Source: Acidovorax facilis (GTDB lineage Bacteria; Pseudomonadota; Gammaproteobacteria; Burkholderiales; Burkholderiaceae_C). From it: a DNA stretch of 39,793 nucleotides. Positions 16,401-24,317 of this stretch are shown one piece after another; within the stretch, counting starts at the first letter, position 1; each line of letters opens with the position of its first letter. Under the pieces are notes generated by a model. The model was given only the letters and a program-made list of their open reading frames with translations, searched no databases and was not told where the DNA came from. The position numbers were made by a program, and so were the translations under genes. The stretch lies in the NCBI RefSeq assembly GCF_023913775.1, contig NZ_JAMXAX010000040.1:1-39793 (forward strand), in the 5' to 3' direction.

Positions 16401-17444
16401 GGCCAAGCCGCGCATGCTGCTGACTATTCCCCCGTCCGAACCGCAGATCAGCGCGAGCACACGCCGCACCGAGAGCTGTTTCTGAAGGCGATCAGCCAAG
16501 CAGCGCGCAGCAAGAAATTCGGCCACGGTTCTATGCACAGGGGCAAAAACATCGAGCCCCATCGACTTGAAAAGACGGCTGGCCAATGCTTCTTCCAGCG
16601 GCAGCGCCTCAGGATTCGGCACTGTGTTCAGCCTGACAACACGATTCGGAGGGTTCGACGCGTGCGTGAAGCCGGCGAGGTCGGCGATCAACTGAATGGC
16701 GCAAAGGTACTCGGCAGCCCGCAGGAGCGCGCCTTGATCCGGTGCGTTCCTTCGTGTGGCCGCTAAGTGCTCCTCGTTGTGCTCCTGCACCATGCGCTCG
16801 CACGCCATTTCGTAGACCATCTGCCGTGTCTCCGGCCAGCAGTTTTTCGGGCCGACTGCTGTAGCGAGCATCCCCAGAGTCTGAGGGTTAAACAATAGAT
16901 CGGTCAGCCCATGTTGTTTAGCCGATGAGATGAAGGCCTGCGAATCGGAGACGTCGTGGTTGACCGAAAGGATCGCTGCAACGTCGGCAAGGGTCAGCGG
17001 TTGCAGGGAGAACACCTGGACCTTTTCGCTCGCGGGTAGTAGCGACTGCAGTTTGGCAGCATCCGGATTCCCCAGCCAGTCAGCGGCCCGGCACGAAAGG
17101 CGGAAGCTACGACAGCCCAACTGCTGCAGCTTCTTGCGTATGTTGTCCAAGGGCACCCTACCGTCGACCATGCCTGCCCGCGTTTCGTCTAGGCCGTCTA
17201 TGAACACCGGCAGCGTCGAGTCTTTCAGTTCAGGGAGCTCAAGCGCAAGGAAATCGCTGGCACTAATGCGACGACCGCCGACAGCATTGGCTTCCAGCTT
17301 AAAGGCCTCACTCTTGCCCGAGCCGGGATCGCCGAGCAACACGTACGCCATCAGCGCTTGCGTGTCACTCAGCGGAGTCGGCTCATCAGCGCGATCATCA
17401 TTCGTATCGGGTTGGCGCACGCATGTGCGGGGAACTAGCAGCAT
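13425..17444 (-). CDS. NACHT/STAND ATPase with C-terminal PD-(D/E)xK-like nuclease domain
   Basis: A 1339-aa protein. Walker A GDPGSGKS (38-45) and Walker B VFIDGLDET (80-88) give the NACHT-type signature. LSCRAADW (116-123) is in the sensor position, and VHRTVAEFLAARCLA (303-317) matches the end of the NACHT winged-helix region. A long alpha-helical middle (about 330-1180) looks like a repeat-type sensor. The C-terminus has HEELCRDALADQLR, then Asp1237, Glu1251 and Lys1253 (D-x13-E-x-K) and GQLIARY before a hydrophobic strand, fitting a PD-(D/E)xK nuclease. The ATG at 17444 follows CAGAGG. Bacterial STAND nucleases of the Avs/bNACHT kind are anti-phage proteins; this role is inferred. The usual N-terminal effector is absent. 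Confidence 0.85.
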   Translation of the reverse strand: MLLVPRTCVRQPDTNDDRADEPTPLSDTQALMAYVLLGDPGSGKSEAFKLEANAVGGRRISASDFLALELPELKDSTLPVFIDGLDETRAGMVDGRVPLDNIRKKLQQLGCRSFRLSCRAADWLGNPDAAKLQSLLPASEKVQVFSLQPLTLADVAAILSVNHDVSDSQAFISSAKQHGLTDLLFNPQTLGMLATAVGPKNCWPETRQMVYEMACERMVQEHNEEHLAATRRNAPDQGALLRAAEYLCAIQLIADLAGFTHASNPPNRVVRLNTVPNPEALPLEEALASRLFKSMGLDVFAPVHRTVAEFLAARCLADRLQKQLSVRRVLALICGSDGGIVSSMRGLAGWLASMSVATRVTFARLDSLGVLLYGDAKNFSVAEKSALMEQLGGDISVSTSFRWYEWEGRPFAALVTPEMHSIVSQRLADADRSENHQLLVLALLEGLLNTPQDAELTPLLLSMVRDASRWSAVRGRALKVCLRWVGVDDPSLRGLLNDVHSGVVADSDDELLGALLKAMYPRALMSAELPAFLHPRKRENLIGSYTMFWRHGLDQVDVAEVPGLLDAFAASTELRRGEPLREYTKAVGSLLVRVLKEDSGDIPDERLLNWLDAACGKYADSLLEDDHKQRVQQWLQAHPQRYFSLLDLALSRWASEQNSVWQALGRMHHARAPSNAVLWWLAKAQTTEDEARARLYFLQAVDAIPGDPGTELEDMLIACESLSAARGWQVSLADRLTCSFEQWKWKLDEAAHRQERAREAAERRNFFRARISEFALPLVPVDLLDTVAEVYEHRHCDIDGETPQERLASLFAEDEELIQAALTALHNTINREDLPTAQETLAVIAEGKRMMLNSPALISLELAYRQDHAFLDSMSDDRLVAALVAHWVSSVEDHDTWVAAAVASRPQCIADALSAYLTAAMQWKNRSPYVTHLFRDQAYAEVTKRCLLSLLARFPLRAGPNLRSALDDMLTTALTLPLRNELLPLIKIRLDAPKVDGPQRASWLAAGLFLDPDHYMPLASCYLQHRPPATQHLADFLHYRSEVGGEAIPQPSKVLAFLIEHFGVGCSPARSTGSGWVSPVMNRADLVRDFLADFSGRPDVESAEQLKRLEGLPALAEWAPRLREARAAQQVVRRDAIYETPMWAQVCAVLQQGMPSSSAEIAAVVNDTIEDLKEQVCRSDLNLNYQYWNTDSHKKATTPRHEELCRDALADQLRVRVERFEIACLPETHHADGKRSDVWCTTGTRGGVPIEVKLDRHAELWTATRGQLIARYASDPRARGRGIYVVLWFGDPSRVPLSPSGVRPQTPEELQSMLEAGLSEDEKRLVAIHVLDCSVRTGK

Positions 17445-17535
17445 CTGCGTCCTCTGTCAATCCAAGAGTAAATTGCTCGGCAGCTTTGAATGGTAGTTCG
17501 GCGTGCCAACTGAACACAGCCGCGTACTCCGGGCG

Positions 17536-17751
17536 CTAGGAGTAGTTCTCGAAGCGCGCCGAGGCTTTCGAGTGTTGAGAGTCGGGTGACGGAGATGCAG
17601 CAGTCGTTCGACCCTTCCAGCTTTCAATGACAGTGACCTCGGTGACCGACATTCCGGCAGTTTGTTCACTGGCAGCAATCAACCTGAAGCGGTCCGCCAT
17701 GGATGTGACATGTTGAACTTCCCAGGCCGTTGCAGACGCATACGGCCTCAT
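17536..17751 (-). CDS. Hypothetical short ORF upstream of the STAND gene
   Basis: A possible 71-aa product starting MRPYASATAWEVQHV and ending ASARFENYS. It has no recognisable domain or clear ribosome-binding site. The same frame continues beyond its TAG for 45 more codons and overlaps the STAND start, so it may be the front of a broken or read-through gene. It occupies most of the ~380-bp gap between the two large minus-strand genes; nothing else is seen there. Confidence 0.3.
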   Translation of the reverse strand: MRPYASATAWEVQHVTSMADRFRLIAASEQTAGMSVTEVTVIESWKGRTTAASPSPDSQHSKASARFENYS

Positions 17752-17825
17752 GATTTGCCCATTCCTTTGACCCTTCTGTATCGAGCGTCCGAAGCTGATG
17801 CATAGCCGTCAAAGTGCGACATCGC

Positions 17826-20800
17826 CTACCACCGCAACGGCCCCACTTCATCCCTCCAGAAGATCCACCGCCGCACCTCTGCATGCGGCGATGTGCCGAT
17901 GGAATACGGGTCCATCCCCGTCTCCACGCGCTCCAGGTGCACCAGGTAGCCGCCGTAGCTGGCGGCCCACAGGGTGCTGCCGTCGGGCGATATGTCCATG
18001 GCGCTGATGGTGCTGCCGATGTGGTGGCGCCACAGCGGGCATCCTTCGTCGCTGAGGGCGTGCAGGTAGCCATTGGCATCGCCCAGCACCACCATGCCCG
18101 GCAGGGTGGCAGATGCATACACGCGCCACTGGGTGTTGATGGCCGGGGCTCCGTGTGTTTCTTCTTCTCCACTGTCTGCCGCGAGGTCTGGCAACGCTTC
18201 ACTCACTGGCGCGGCCAGCGTGCAGCCCCCGTAGAAGTGGCAGGAGTTGGCCAACAGCTGCGTGCCGTCGTGTGAAAAGGTGGTGTGGTGCGGGTAGGAC
18301 GACAGGGGCTCGTAGCGGCGCACCACCTGGCCTCGGGCGTTCAGCAGGATGTGCACGCTGTCCTGGTCGCCCACAGCGATGTAGCGCTCGTCCGGTGACA
18401 GGGCCATGTGCAGCATGTCGAGCGCCAGCATCGTGACCTCGGCGCCGTTCACCGATTCGTCCTGCTGGTTCTTGGGCCAGGTGTAGGGGCCGTCTTCGTC
18501 AAAGGTTTGCGGGTGGATGCGCTGCACGGGGCTGCTGGCTCCCGCGGCACCCTCGGCGTGCAACAGATAGACGCCCGTGGGGTTGCGCAGCAGCACACGC
18601 TGGCCGTCGTTGAAGGGGATCAGCTCGTCGCAGCGCTGGCCCAGGGGGCCGGGCGATACCACCACCTGAGCTGGCAGTGCTTCGTTGCCCTGGGGCAGTG
18701 CAAAGCGGGCGATGATGGGGCCGTCAAAACCATCGTGCGTGGTGACATGCTGGCCGTCGCTTTGCGCAAAGCAGCGCCGGTTGGGCGAGCGGCCGAGGCC
18801 GCGCAGTGCGGGCAAGAGGATGTGCCGCAGGCCCTGCAGGGCCACCCAGTGCGCCATGTCGTCGTAGGGGGCGCCGATGCGCGCCAGCACGCGGCCGTCC
18901 TCCAGCGCGAACACCGGGCCGATGAAGCGGCCCGCATCGGCGGCGTGCCGCACGAAGGCGTCGGGGGCAAATGCAAAGCGCTGGCGAAAGCGGTCGGCCA
19001 GGTCTTCGTCGGCGTGGGTGTTGACCACGCGGGCCAGCTGCAGCACGGTGGCTGCGGCCGCCTTGCGCGGGTCGGAGGGCGGGTCGCTGTCTTCGTTTTC
19101 TTCTTCTTCTTCTTCTTCTTCTTCTTCTTCTTCCGTATCGCCGTTGCCTTTCTGCACCTCGGCCGCATCCAGGGCGAGCTGGTGCGCGCGGATGGCGGCC
19201 ACATAGCTTTGCCCGTCGGCCTGCCATTGGTCGGACAGCGTCATCAGCTCGACGGGGAATACCGCTGCATCGGGCAGGTCGGACGCGAGCGGGGGCGTGG
19301 CCAGCAGCTGCACGGCGGCTTCAATGCGTCGCGCCTCGGCCTGGCGGGCCTGCTCCCGTTCGTGCTGGTCGCGCACGCGCAATTGGACCGCACCGTAAAA
19401 ACGCAGCAGCCGCGTTATGTGGTCGGCGGCGCTGCGGGGCAGGGTGGTGCGGGCATCGCTCTGGCGCTGCGCATAGGTGAACTCCACCACGGCAGGCCCG
19501 TCCAGCGCGGCTTCCACGTTGATCTGGTAGGCGCTGTGGGCGTTGTCGTCTTCGTCGCCGGGGGCTTCGTCGCCGTTTTCCCAGCTGAGCTTGAGGGCGC
19601 GGCCCCAAGGCTCGCCTTCGTGCATGCAGGGCTGGCGCGCACCCACCCACACGTCGCCTTCCCACCAGCCGTTCTTGTCGCTGTCCCACCAGTCGTTGTA
19701 GCGCGCGGTGAACACGGGCAGGGTGGTGAATTCTTCGATGCGCTCTGCGGTCAGCTCGGTCACCAGGCGCTGGTACAGCGGGTAGCGGGTGCGGTGCTGG
19801 CCCACGGCCTTGCGCAGGTAGTCCAACACGCCGCGCCAGGCCAGCGTGCAGGCCTGCCAGGCTTCGGGGGCGGTGTCGGGTGCCAGGGGCAGCCATTCGC
19901 CGGGCTCGCCTTCGCTGTAGGCGCGGTACAAGAGCGTGAGCTGCGCGGTGGTCGGCAGCTTGCGGCCCCGTACGGCGGCGGCCAGGCGCGCCAGCAGCCC
20001 CTGGCGTTCGCGCACCTGCGCCACCGAGAGGTAGAAGTCCCAGGTCTTCCAGACGGTGATGAACACGTTGTCGTCGCGCTGGTCGCCATCGGCGTCCACA
20101 TGCCGCTGGCACAGCGAAAAATCAGTCTGCTGAAACCACCCGGTGGCCGTGTGTTCCTTGGGGCCGATCACGGGCGTGTGCACGGCTGCCAGGATGTTGC
20201 GCACGCTGATGGTCTCGTCGGCGAACAGGTCGGCCTCCAGAGGCATCAGCGCGTAGATCTCGGCGCTGCTGCGCGTGGCGCTATCGCCTGCGCGCACGGC
20301 GGCCACTACGCGGGGGCGGCTGAGCATGTAGTTAATACCGCTCTCGCCATCGTCGATGCCGTCATGGAATTCGGGCGGGAAAACGATGCCCGCGATCTCG
20401 CTGGAGAACTCCGCCCGGTGCGGCACGCTGCGCACCTCGTCGATGAGGAACTCCACCTGCTCCGGCCCGGTGATGTCTACGTGGTATTCATCCGTGAACA
20501 GCGCCACCCGCGCCATGAGCCCGCCACGCACGGTGAGCCCGCCGTGGTTGTAGTCGCCCCACAGCAGGTCGGCCACTTGCAGCGCGCCCTGCACATAAAG
20601 CAGCTGGCCTCCCACCACGGCGTTGTGCATGCGCGCGTCGCCCAGTACGACCAGGTGCGTGGCGCCATCGGTGTCGTCGCAGGTGAGCGCGCCGTCAATC
20701 TGCAGATGCCCTTCGATCAGGATCAGAAAGGGCTGGCCCGTGGGAGCTTGGTTGGTGTTGTTGCCGCCCTGCAGCAGCGCCCGCAGCGGGCTGCCGCTGG

Positions 20801-20969
20801 CCAGGGGCGCATCCAGGTGCAGCTCGGGCACCTGCACATCGCCGGTGATGCAGAGCACGGTTTCCGTGGTCAGCGCATCCGGGGCCTCTGCAAGGCGCTG
20901 GGCGATCCAGCTGTCGGCGGGCAGCAAGGCGGCCACATCGGCCAGCGGGCAAAGTCGGGCAGTGGGCAT
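17826..20969 (-). CDS. Large protein of unknown function with propeller-like C-terminus
   Basis: A 1047-aa protein I cannot assign to a family. The N-terminal ~200 residues are rich in short beta repeats (ILIEGHLQIDGALT, LYVQGALQVADLLWGDY, GGLTVRGGLMARVAL) suggesting a beta-helix or stacked-strand domain. A mixed middle follows with Trp-rich NDWWDSDKNGWWEGDVWVG. Residues 613-624 are twelve glutamates. The last ~350 residues contain propeller-like blades (ALSPDERYIAVGDQDSVHIL, ISAMDISPDGSTLWAASYGG). No signal peptide or membrane span is seen. The ATG at 20969 is chosen over a frame running into the divergent gene. Codon use is native-like, unlike the STAND gene downstream. Confidence 0.75.
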   Translation of the reverse strand: MPTARLCPLADVAALLPADSWIAQRLAEAPDALTTETVLCITGDVQVPELHLDAPLASGSPLRALLQGGNNTNQAPTGQPFLILIEGHLQIDGALTCDDTDGATHLVVLGDARMHNAVVGGQLLYVQGALQVADLLWGDYNHGGLTVRGGLMARVALFTDEYHVDITGPEQVEFLIDEVRSVPHRAEFSSEIAGIVFPPEFHDGIDDGESGINYMLSRPRVVAAVRAGDSATRSSAEIYALMPLEADLFADETISVRNILAAVHTPVIGPKEHTATGWFQQTDFSLCQRHVDADGDQRDDNVFITVWKTWDFYLSVAQVRERQGLLARLAAAVRGRKLPTTAQLTLLYRAYSEGEPGEWLPLAPDTAPEAWQACTLAWRGVLDYLRKAVGQHRTRYPLYQRLVTELTAERIEEFTTLPVFTARYNDWWDSDKNGWWEGDVWVGARQPCMHEGEPWGRALKLSWENGDEAPGDEDDNAHSAYQINVEAALDGPAVVEFTYAQRQSDARTTLPRSAADHITRLLRFYGAVQLRVRDQHEREQARQAEARRIEAAVQLLATPPLASDLPDAAVFPVELMTLSDQWQADGQSYVAAIRAHQLALDAAEVQKGNGDTEEEEEEEEEEEENEDSDPPSDPRKAAAATVLQLARVVNTHADEDLADRFRQRFAFAPDAFVRHAADAGRFIGPVFALEDGRVLARIGAPYDDMAHWVALQGLRHILLPALRGLGRSPNRRCFAQSDGQHVTTHDGFDGPIIARFALPQGNEALPAQVVVSPGPLGQRCDELIPFNDGQRVLLRNPTGVYLLHAEGAAGASSPVQRIHPQTFDEDGPYTWPKNQQDESVNGAEVTMLALDMLHMALSPDERYIAVGDQDSVHILLNARGQVVRRYEPLSSYPHHTTFSHDGTQLLANSCHFYGGCTLAAPVSEALPDLAADSGEEETHGAPAINTQWRVYASATLPGMVVLGDANGYLHALSDEGCPLWRHHIGSTISAMDISPDGSTLWAASYGGYLVHLERVETGMDPYSIGTSPHAEVRRWIFWRDEVGPLRW
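19098..19133 (-). repeat. Trinucleotide repeat, twelve GAA codons
   Basis: Twelve perfect tandem GAA triplets on the coding strand, giving a 12-residue poly-glutamate run. Slippage would change the length in frame by whole residues. Confidence 0.97.
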
Positions 20970-21073
20970 GGTGCGGCAGAGCGGTGGAACAACGGGCGGG
21001 GCATCGTACACCGCGCGCCATGTGGTTTCTGTTTTGCGCAGAGAATGATGTGTTGTCTTATTAATTGCCCGCC

Positions 21074-22009
21074 ATGACACAAAACTCTCCCGTTTTCGAA
21101 GTCCTCCCCCGCGACCTGTCTGCCTACCGCCAGGGCAATGTGGGTATCGATTACGTGCACCGTTTTGAATCGGGCCAGCCAGGCCCCCACGTGCTCATCA
21201 ATGCGCTCACGCATGGCAACGAGATCTGCGGCATGGTGGCGGCCACGCACCTGCTGGACACGGGCGTGCGCCCGCGGATTGGCACGTTGACCATCAGCTT
21301 TGCTAACGTGGCGGCGTATGCATCGTTTGACCCGACCCGTCCATTTGAAAGCCGCCAGCTGGTGCACAACCTCAACCGCATCTGGTCCGCCGGTGAGCTG
21401 GACGGCACGGCCGCAAGCCCCGAGCTGGACCGCGCACGGGTGCTGCGCCCGGTGGTCGCTGCGGCCGATCACATCCTGGACATCCACTCCACCAGCCAGG
21501 ACGTACAGCCTTTCTGGGTGTACCCCGCCTATCCGCGCAATGCGCAGGTGGCGCTGGCTATCGGCCGCCCGCCCGTGCACCTGGTGATGCCCAGCGGGCT
21601 GGGCTCGGGCACGCCGCTCATCCAGCATGGCCGCCATGGGCTGGCTGAGAGCGATGGGGTGGCTTTGGTGGTGGAGTGTGGCCAGCATTTCCGCCAGTCG
21701 GCGGCCGACGTGGCTACGGCCGTGGCGCTGGATTTTCTGGCGTATTTCGGGCTGGTCGAAGCCGCTGCCAACCGCCCAGCGCCAGGCCCGCAGCGCCGCT
21801 ATGAACTGCTGGAGACCTGCATGGTGCGCACGCCGGACTTCCGCTTCACACGGCCTGTGCAGGGCTTTGAGGTGTTTGCCCAGGGCGAACTCATCGCCAC
21901 CGATGGCCCGCACGAGATCCGCGCGCTGTGCGACGACTGTACGGTGATGATGCCCAGGCGCGAGCCCATCGTGGGCCGCGAGGCGGTGTACCTGACCCGG
22001 CCGATCTGA
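21074..22009 (+). CDS. Succinylglutamate desuccinylase/aspartoacylase-family hydrolase
   Basis: A 311-aa zinc hydrolase of the AspA/AstE (M14-like) family. The metal-binding His47 and Glu50 are in THGNEICG, a second metal His is in LDIHSTSQ, and the catalytic Glu lies in VALVVECGQHF. These enzymes hydrolyse N-acyl amino acids or related amides. The C-terminal beta domain (RFTRPVQGFEVFAQGELIATDG) is present. The ATG at 21074 is preferred over 21065. No arginine catabolism genes are nearby, so the substrate is not settled. It is divergent from the 1047-aa gene with about 105 bp between starts. Confidence 0.88.
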   Translation: MTQNSPVFEVLPRDLSAYRQGNVGIDYVHRFESGQPGPHVLINALTHGNEICGMVAATHLLDTGVRPRIGTLTISFANVAAYASFDPTRPFESRQLVHNLNRIWSAGELDGTAASPELDRARVLRPVVAAADHILDIHSTSQDVQPFWVYPAYPRNAQVALAIGRPPVHLVMPSGLGSGTPLIQHGRHGLAESDGVALVVECGQHFRQSAADVATAVALDFLAYFGLVEAAANRPAPGPQRRYELLETCMVRTPDFRFTRPVQGFEVFAQGELIATDGPHEIRALCDDCTVMMPRREPIVGREAVYLTRPI

Positions 22010-22028
22010 TCGGCAAGGACCGGCAAGC

Positions 22029-22568
22029 TCAGAAGGGCGAGCCGGGCTGCGCGAGGAAGGCCAGCTCCTGCGCCGTGGGCGTGCGCCCCAGCACGGCGTT
22101 GCGGTGCGGGTAGCGCCCGAAGCGCGCAATGATGTCGCGGTGCGCCACCTCGAACTTCAGGTTGTTTTCCAGCCCCGGCTGGTCAAACAGCACCATCGCC
22201 TGGGCGTGCACCACCAGCGACTCGCTGTGCATGTAGGGCATATAGGCAAAGGCGCGTTGGGCGGGGGTGAGTGCCGTGTCGTGCTGCCCGGCCACCAGTT
22301 CCTGCGCCAGGACCAGCGCCTGGGCGTCTTGCGCAAACGCAAGCGGCGAGCCCCGGTGGATGTTGCGCGAGAACTGGTCCAGCACCAGGATCTCCGCCAG
22401 GCGGCCTTGGGGCGTGCCGCGCCAACTCCACAACTCGCACTGCCGGGCCGCCTCCCAGGTGGCACCGAAGCGGACACGGATCATCGCGTCGATGGCGTCC
22501 TCTTGTGCGAAGTGCTGGGCGGGGGTGAGTTCTTCGAACCAGAAATGAAGGATGTCTTCGGCTTGCAT
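22029..22568 (-). CDS. DUF924 family protein
   Basis: A 179-aa, mostly helical protein typical of DUF924: ILHFWFEEL near the N-terminus, the LAEILVLDQFSRNIHRGSP block, YMPYMHSESL, and the HRDIIARFGRYPHRNAVLGR block near the end. The fold is described as TPR-like; no biochemical activity is known to me. The length is normal and the frame intact. It is convergent with the hydrolase gene at 21074, with only 19 bp between the stops, and has a dispersed repeat just upstream. Confidence 0.88.
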   Translation of the reverse strand: MQAEDILHFWFEELTPAQHFAQEDAIDAMIRVRFGATWEAARQCELWSWRGTPQGRLAEILVLDQFSRNIHRGSPLAFAQDAQALVLAQELVAGQHDTALTPAQRAFAYMPYMHSESLVVHAQAMVLFDQPGLENNLKFEVAHRDIIARFGRYPHRNAVLGRTPTAQELAFLAQPGSPF

Positions 22569-22585
22569 CGTGAATATCGAATGAA

Positions 22586-22636
22586 ATAGGGCTCTGGCGC
22601 TTTATCATAAAGCGCTGGCCGCTATTAATTTCATAG
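22586..22636. repeat. Dispersed palindromic repeat, copy E
   Basis: GGCGCTTTATCATAAAGCGC forms a compact hairpin. It lies about 20 bp upstream of the DUF924 start, downstream of the next minus-strand gene. Confidence 0.75.
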
Positions 22637-22653
22637 TACCCGATGCTGACCGC

Positions 22654-22869
22654 TCAGTTCTGGATGCGGATTTTTCCCTCGCGCACGTACTGGTTGAACT
22701 GGTCCTTCGGGATCGCGGCAGAGCCGACGGCATCGTTGTCCGCCGTCCAGCTCAATGTGGTGCTGTCTTTGGAAGGCTCCAGCTCCACGGGGCCTTTCGG
22801 AATGGTCAACGGGGCTCCGTCACCCGGGGTGTAGGTAACGTGGCCTGCAATGGTGGCGTGCTGGGTCAT
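22654..22869 (-). CDS. Conserved small hypothetical protein (71 aa)
   Basis: A 71-aa soluble protein with no recognised domain: an N-terminal beta-prone half (IAGHVTYTPGDGAPLTIP), an LSWTADND turn, and a C-terminal helix ending YVREGKIRIQN. An AAGGAA ribosome-binding site precedes the ATG at 22869 at good spacing, and the composition is protein-like, so the gene is probably real. I recall similar short proteins annotated as hypothetical in betaproteobacteria but cannot name a function. It stands alone between the DUF924 gene and the EamA permease. Confidence 0.7.
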   Translation of the reverse strand: MTQHATIAGHVTYTPGDGAPLTIPKGPVELEPSKDSTTLSWTADNDAVGSAAIPKDQFNQYVREGKIRIQN

Positions 22870-23030
22870 GGTGAATTCCTTTTGGGTGGTGCCGATGTGA
22901 TGGACCTCCTATTGCACCGCCCATGCGCCTGCCGGGGTGTAAGACCATGCCGTGCGACGGCGCGGGCAGGTGCCGCCACCTGCAAGGTCGTCGTTGTCCC
23001 TGGCTCCGCTCAAGAAACTGGCACAACCCA

Positions 23031-23130
23031 GGCCAGCGCCACCGTGGAACTGGCTTTGCCAGGCCACCGGTGGCGTCCCCCTCCCGCGCAGCGAGAGAGG
23101 GGGAAGGCGCCGAAGGCGACTCAGGGGGAG
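23031..23130 (-). repeat. Stop-codon-linked GC-rich repeat, copy 2
   Basis: Reverse-orientation copy of 4669-4748, starting 7 bp past the EamA stop. It includes the CCCCTGAGTCGCC start, a CCCCCTC/GAGGGGG hairpin, and the shared CCACCGGTGGC segment. Confidence 0.8.
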
Positions 23131-23137
23131 CTTCACC

Positions 23138-24100
23138 TCATGGAGGCACCACCGCCTGCGTCCGCTCCTGCCGCACCAGATACAACCCGCTGCCGATGAT
23201 GATCGCGCCCCCCAGCAATGTGGAAACCCCCGGCACGGCCTGCCACAGCACCCAGTCGAGCCCCATACCCCAGGCCAGGGCCGTGTATTCAAACGGTGCC
23301 ACCACCGACGCCTGCCCATGCCGGAACGCCTCGGTGATCGCCAGCTGCCCCAGAAACCCCGTGACCGCCAGGCCCGCCACCAGCGGCCAGTGCGCCTGCG
23401 CCACACCCACCCAGTTGGGCCAGGCCAGCGTGCCCGCGCCCAGCGCCAGCAAGGCGGTGGTCCAGAAGACCAGGCTGGCGCTGGAGTCCGTGCGGCTGAG
23501 CACGCGCCCCGTGATGGCCGACACGGCGTATCCACACGCTGCGCCCAGCACCGCCAGCGCGCCCAGCGTGAAAAAGGCGTCCTGGCTGGGCCGCAGGGCC
23601 ACCACCACGCCCACCATGCCCAGCACGATCGCCACCCAGTGGGCGGCGCGCACCTTCTCGCCCAGCACCACGGTGGACAGCGCCGTGATCAGCAACGGGG
23701 CGATGAAAAACAGCGTGTAGGCCTCGGCCAGACCCAGCTCCTTGAGTGCGTAGGTGAACAGGCCCAGCATGGTCACGTTGAGCACGCCACGCAGCAGGTG
23801 CAGCGGCCAGCGCACCTTGAGCAAGCCCCGCACCTCGCCGCGCCACAGCACATACAGCGCCACCAGCGGCAACGCAGCCCAGCCGCGCAGCGCCGCCACC
23901 TGCATGGCGGGGTAGCTGGCCGACAGGGTCTTGAGCAGGGCGTCCATCAGCGAAAAACACCCCACCGCCGCGACCATGGCGACGATGCCGCGCAGGTTGC
24001 CCGAGGCTGCCGCCTGCGCTGTGGTGGCCGTCGCAGTCGCAGTTGTGGTCGCGGCTGCAGATGCCGCAGGCTGAGCCTCGGTGTCGCTCGTCCGCGTCAT
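23138..24100 (-). CDS. EamA-family (DMT) permease
   Basis: A 320-aa inner-membrane transporter with ten hydrophobic spans in two EamA repeats, the first ending near ALKELGLAEAYTLFFIAPLL and GEKVRAAHWVAIVLGMVGV, the second near ITEAFRHGQASVVAPFEYTALAW. This arrangement is typical of drug/metabolite exporters; the substrate is not predictable. The first ~35 residues are an odd Ala/Thr-rich stretch (AAATTTATATATTAQAAAS), so a shorter true start is possible, though no better-placed ATG precedes the first span. A single-gene unit followed by a GC-rich repeat. Confidence 0.9.
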   Translation of the reverse strand: MTRTSDTEAQPAASAAATTTATATATTAQAAASGNLRGIVAMVAAVGCFSLMDALLKTLSASYPAMQVAALRGWAALPLVALYVLWRGEVRGLLKVRWPLHLLRGVLNVTMLGLFTYALKELGLAEAYTLFFIAPLLITALSTVVLGEKVRAAHWVAIVLGMVGVVVALRPSQDAFFTLGALAVLGAACGYAVSAITGRVLSRTDSSASLVFWTTALLALGAGTLAWPNWVGVAQAHWPLVAGLAVTGFLGQLAITEAFRHGQASVVAPFEYTALAWGMGLDWVLWQAVPGVSTLLGGAIIIGSGLYLVRQERTQAVVPP

Positions 24101-24317
24101 GGTTGTACCACCACAGGAAGGCTGCAGGCTGTGGCGGGTGGCAGGGTGGCAAACGGCGCAGGAGCTGTGCCGCCAAGGCAGCGGTGCTGCGCTGGAAGAC
24201 TGTGCATGGGGTAACGAGATGTGGCTGCCTGCGGCGCGTGGGCCTGCGCCGCAGCCAGGGGGTTGGTGGGCGAAAAAGTGTAGCGCAGCCCGCGCCAGCG
24301 GGTTGCCTCGGCTCGGC

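Noticed and set aside
17826..20969. Idea that the 1047-aa protein and the STAND protein form one defence operon
   Set aside because: The gap is about 380 bp, the composition differs (native-like versus less G+C-rich), and there is no shared domain logic. It is not excluded but not supported.
18408..21077. 889-aa open frame on the plus strand
   Set aside because: It is antisense to the 1047-aa gene, has poly-Phe from the TTC repeat and no recognisable domain. It is a GC-driven shadow; the minus-strand frame has beta-repeat and propeller-like segments.
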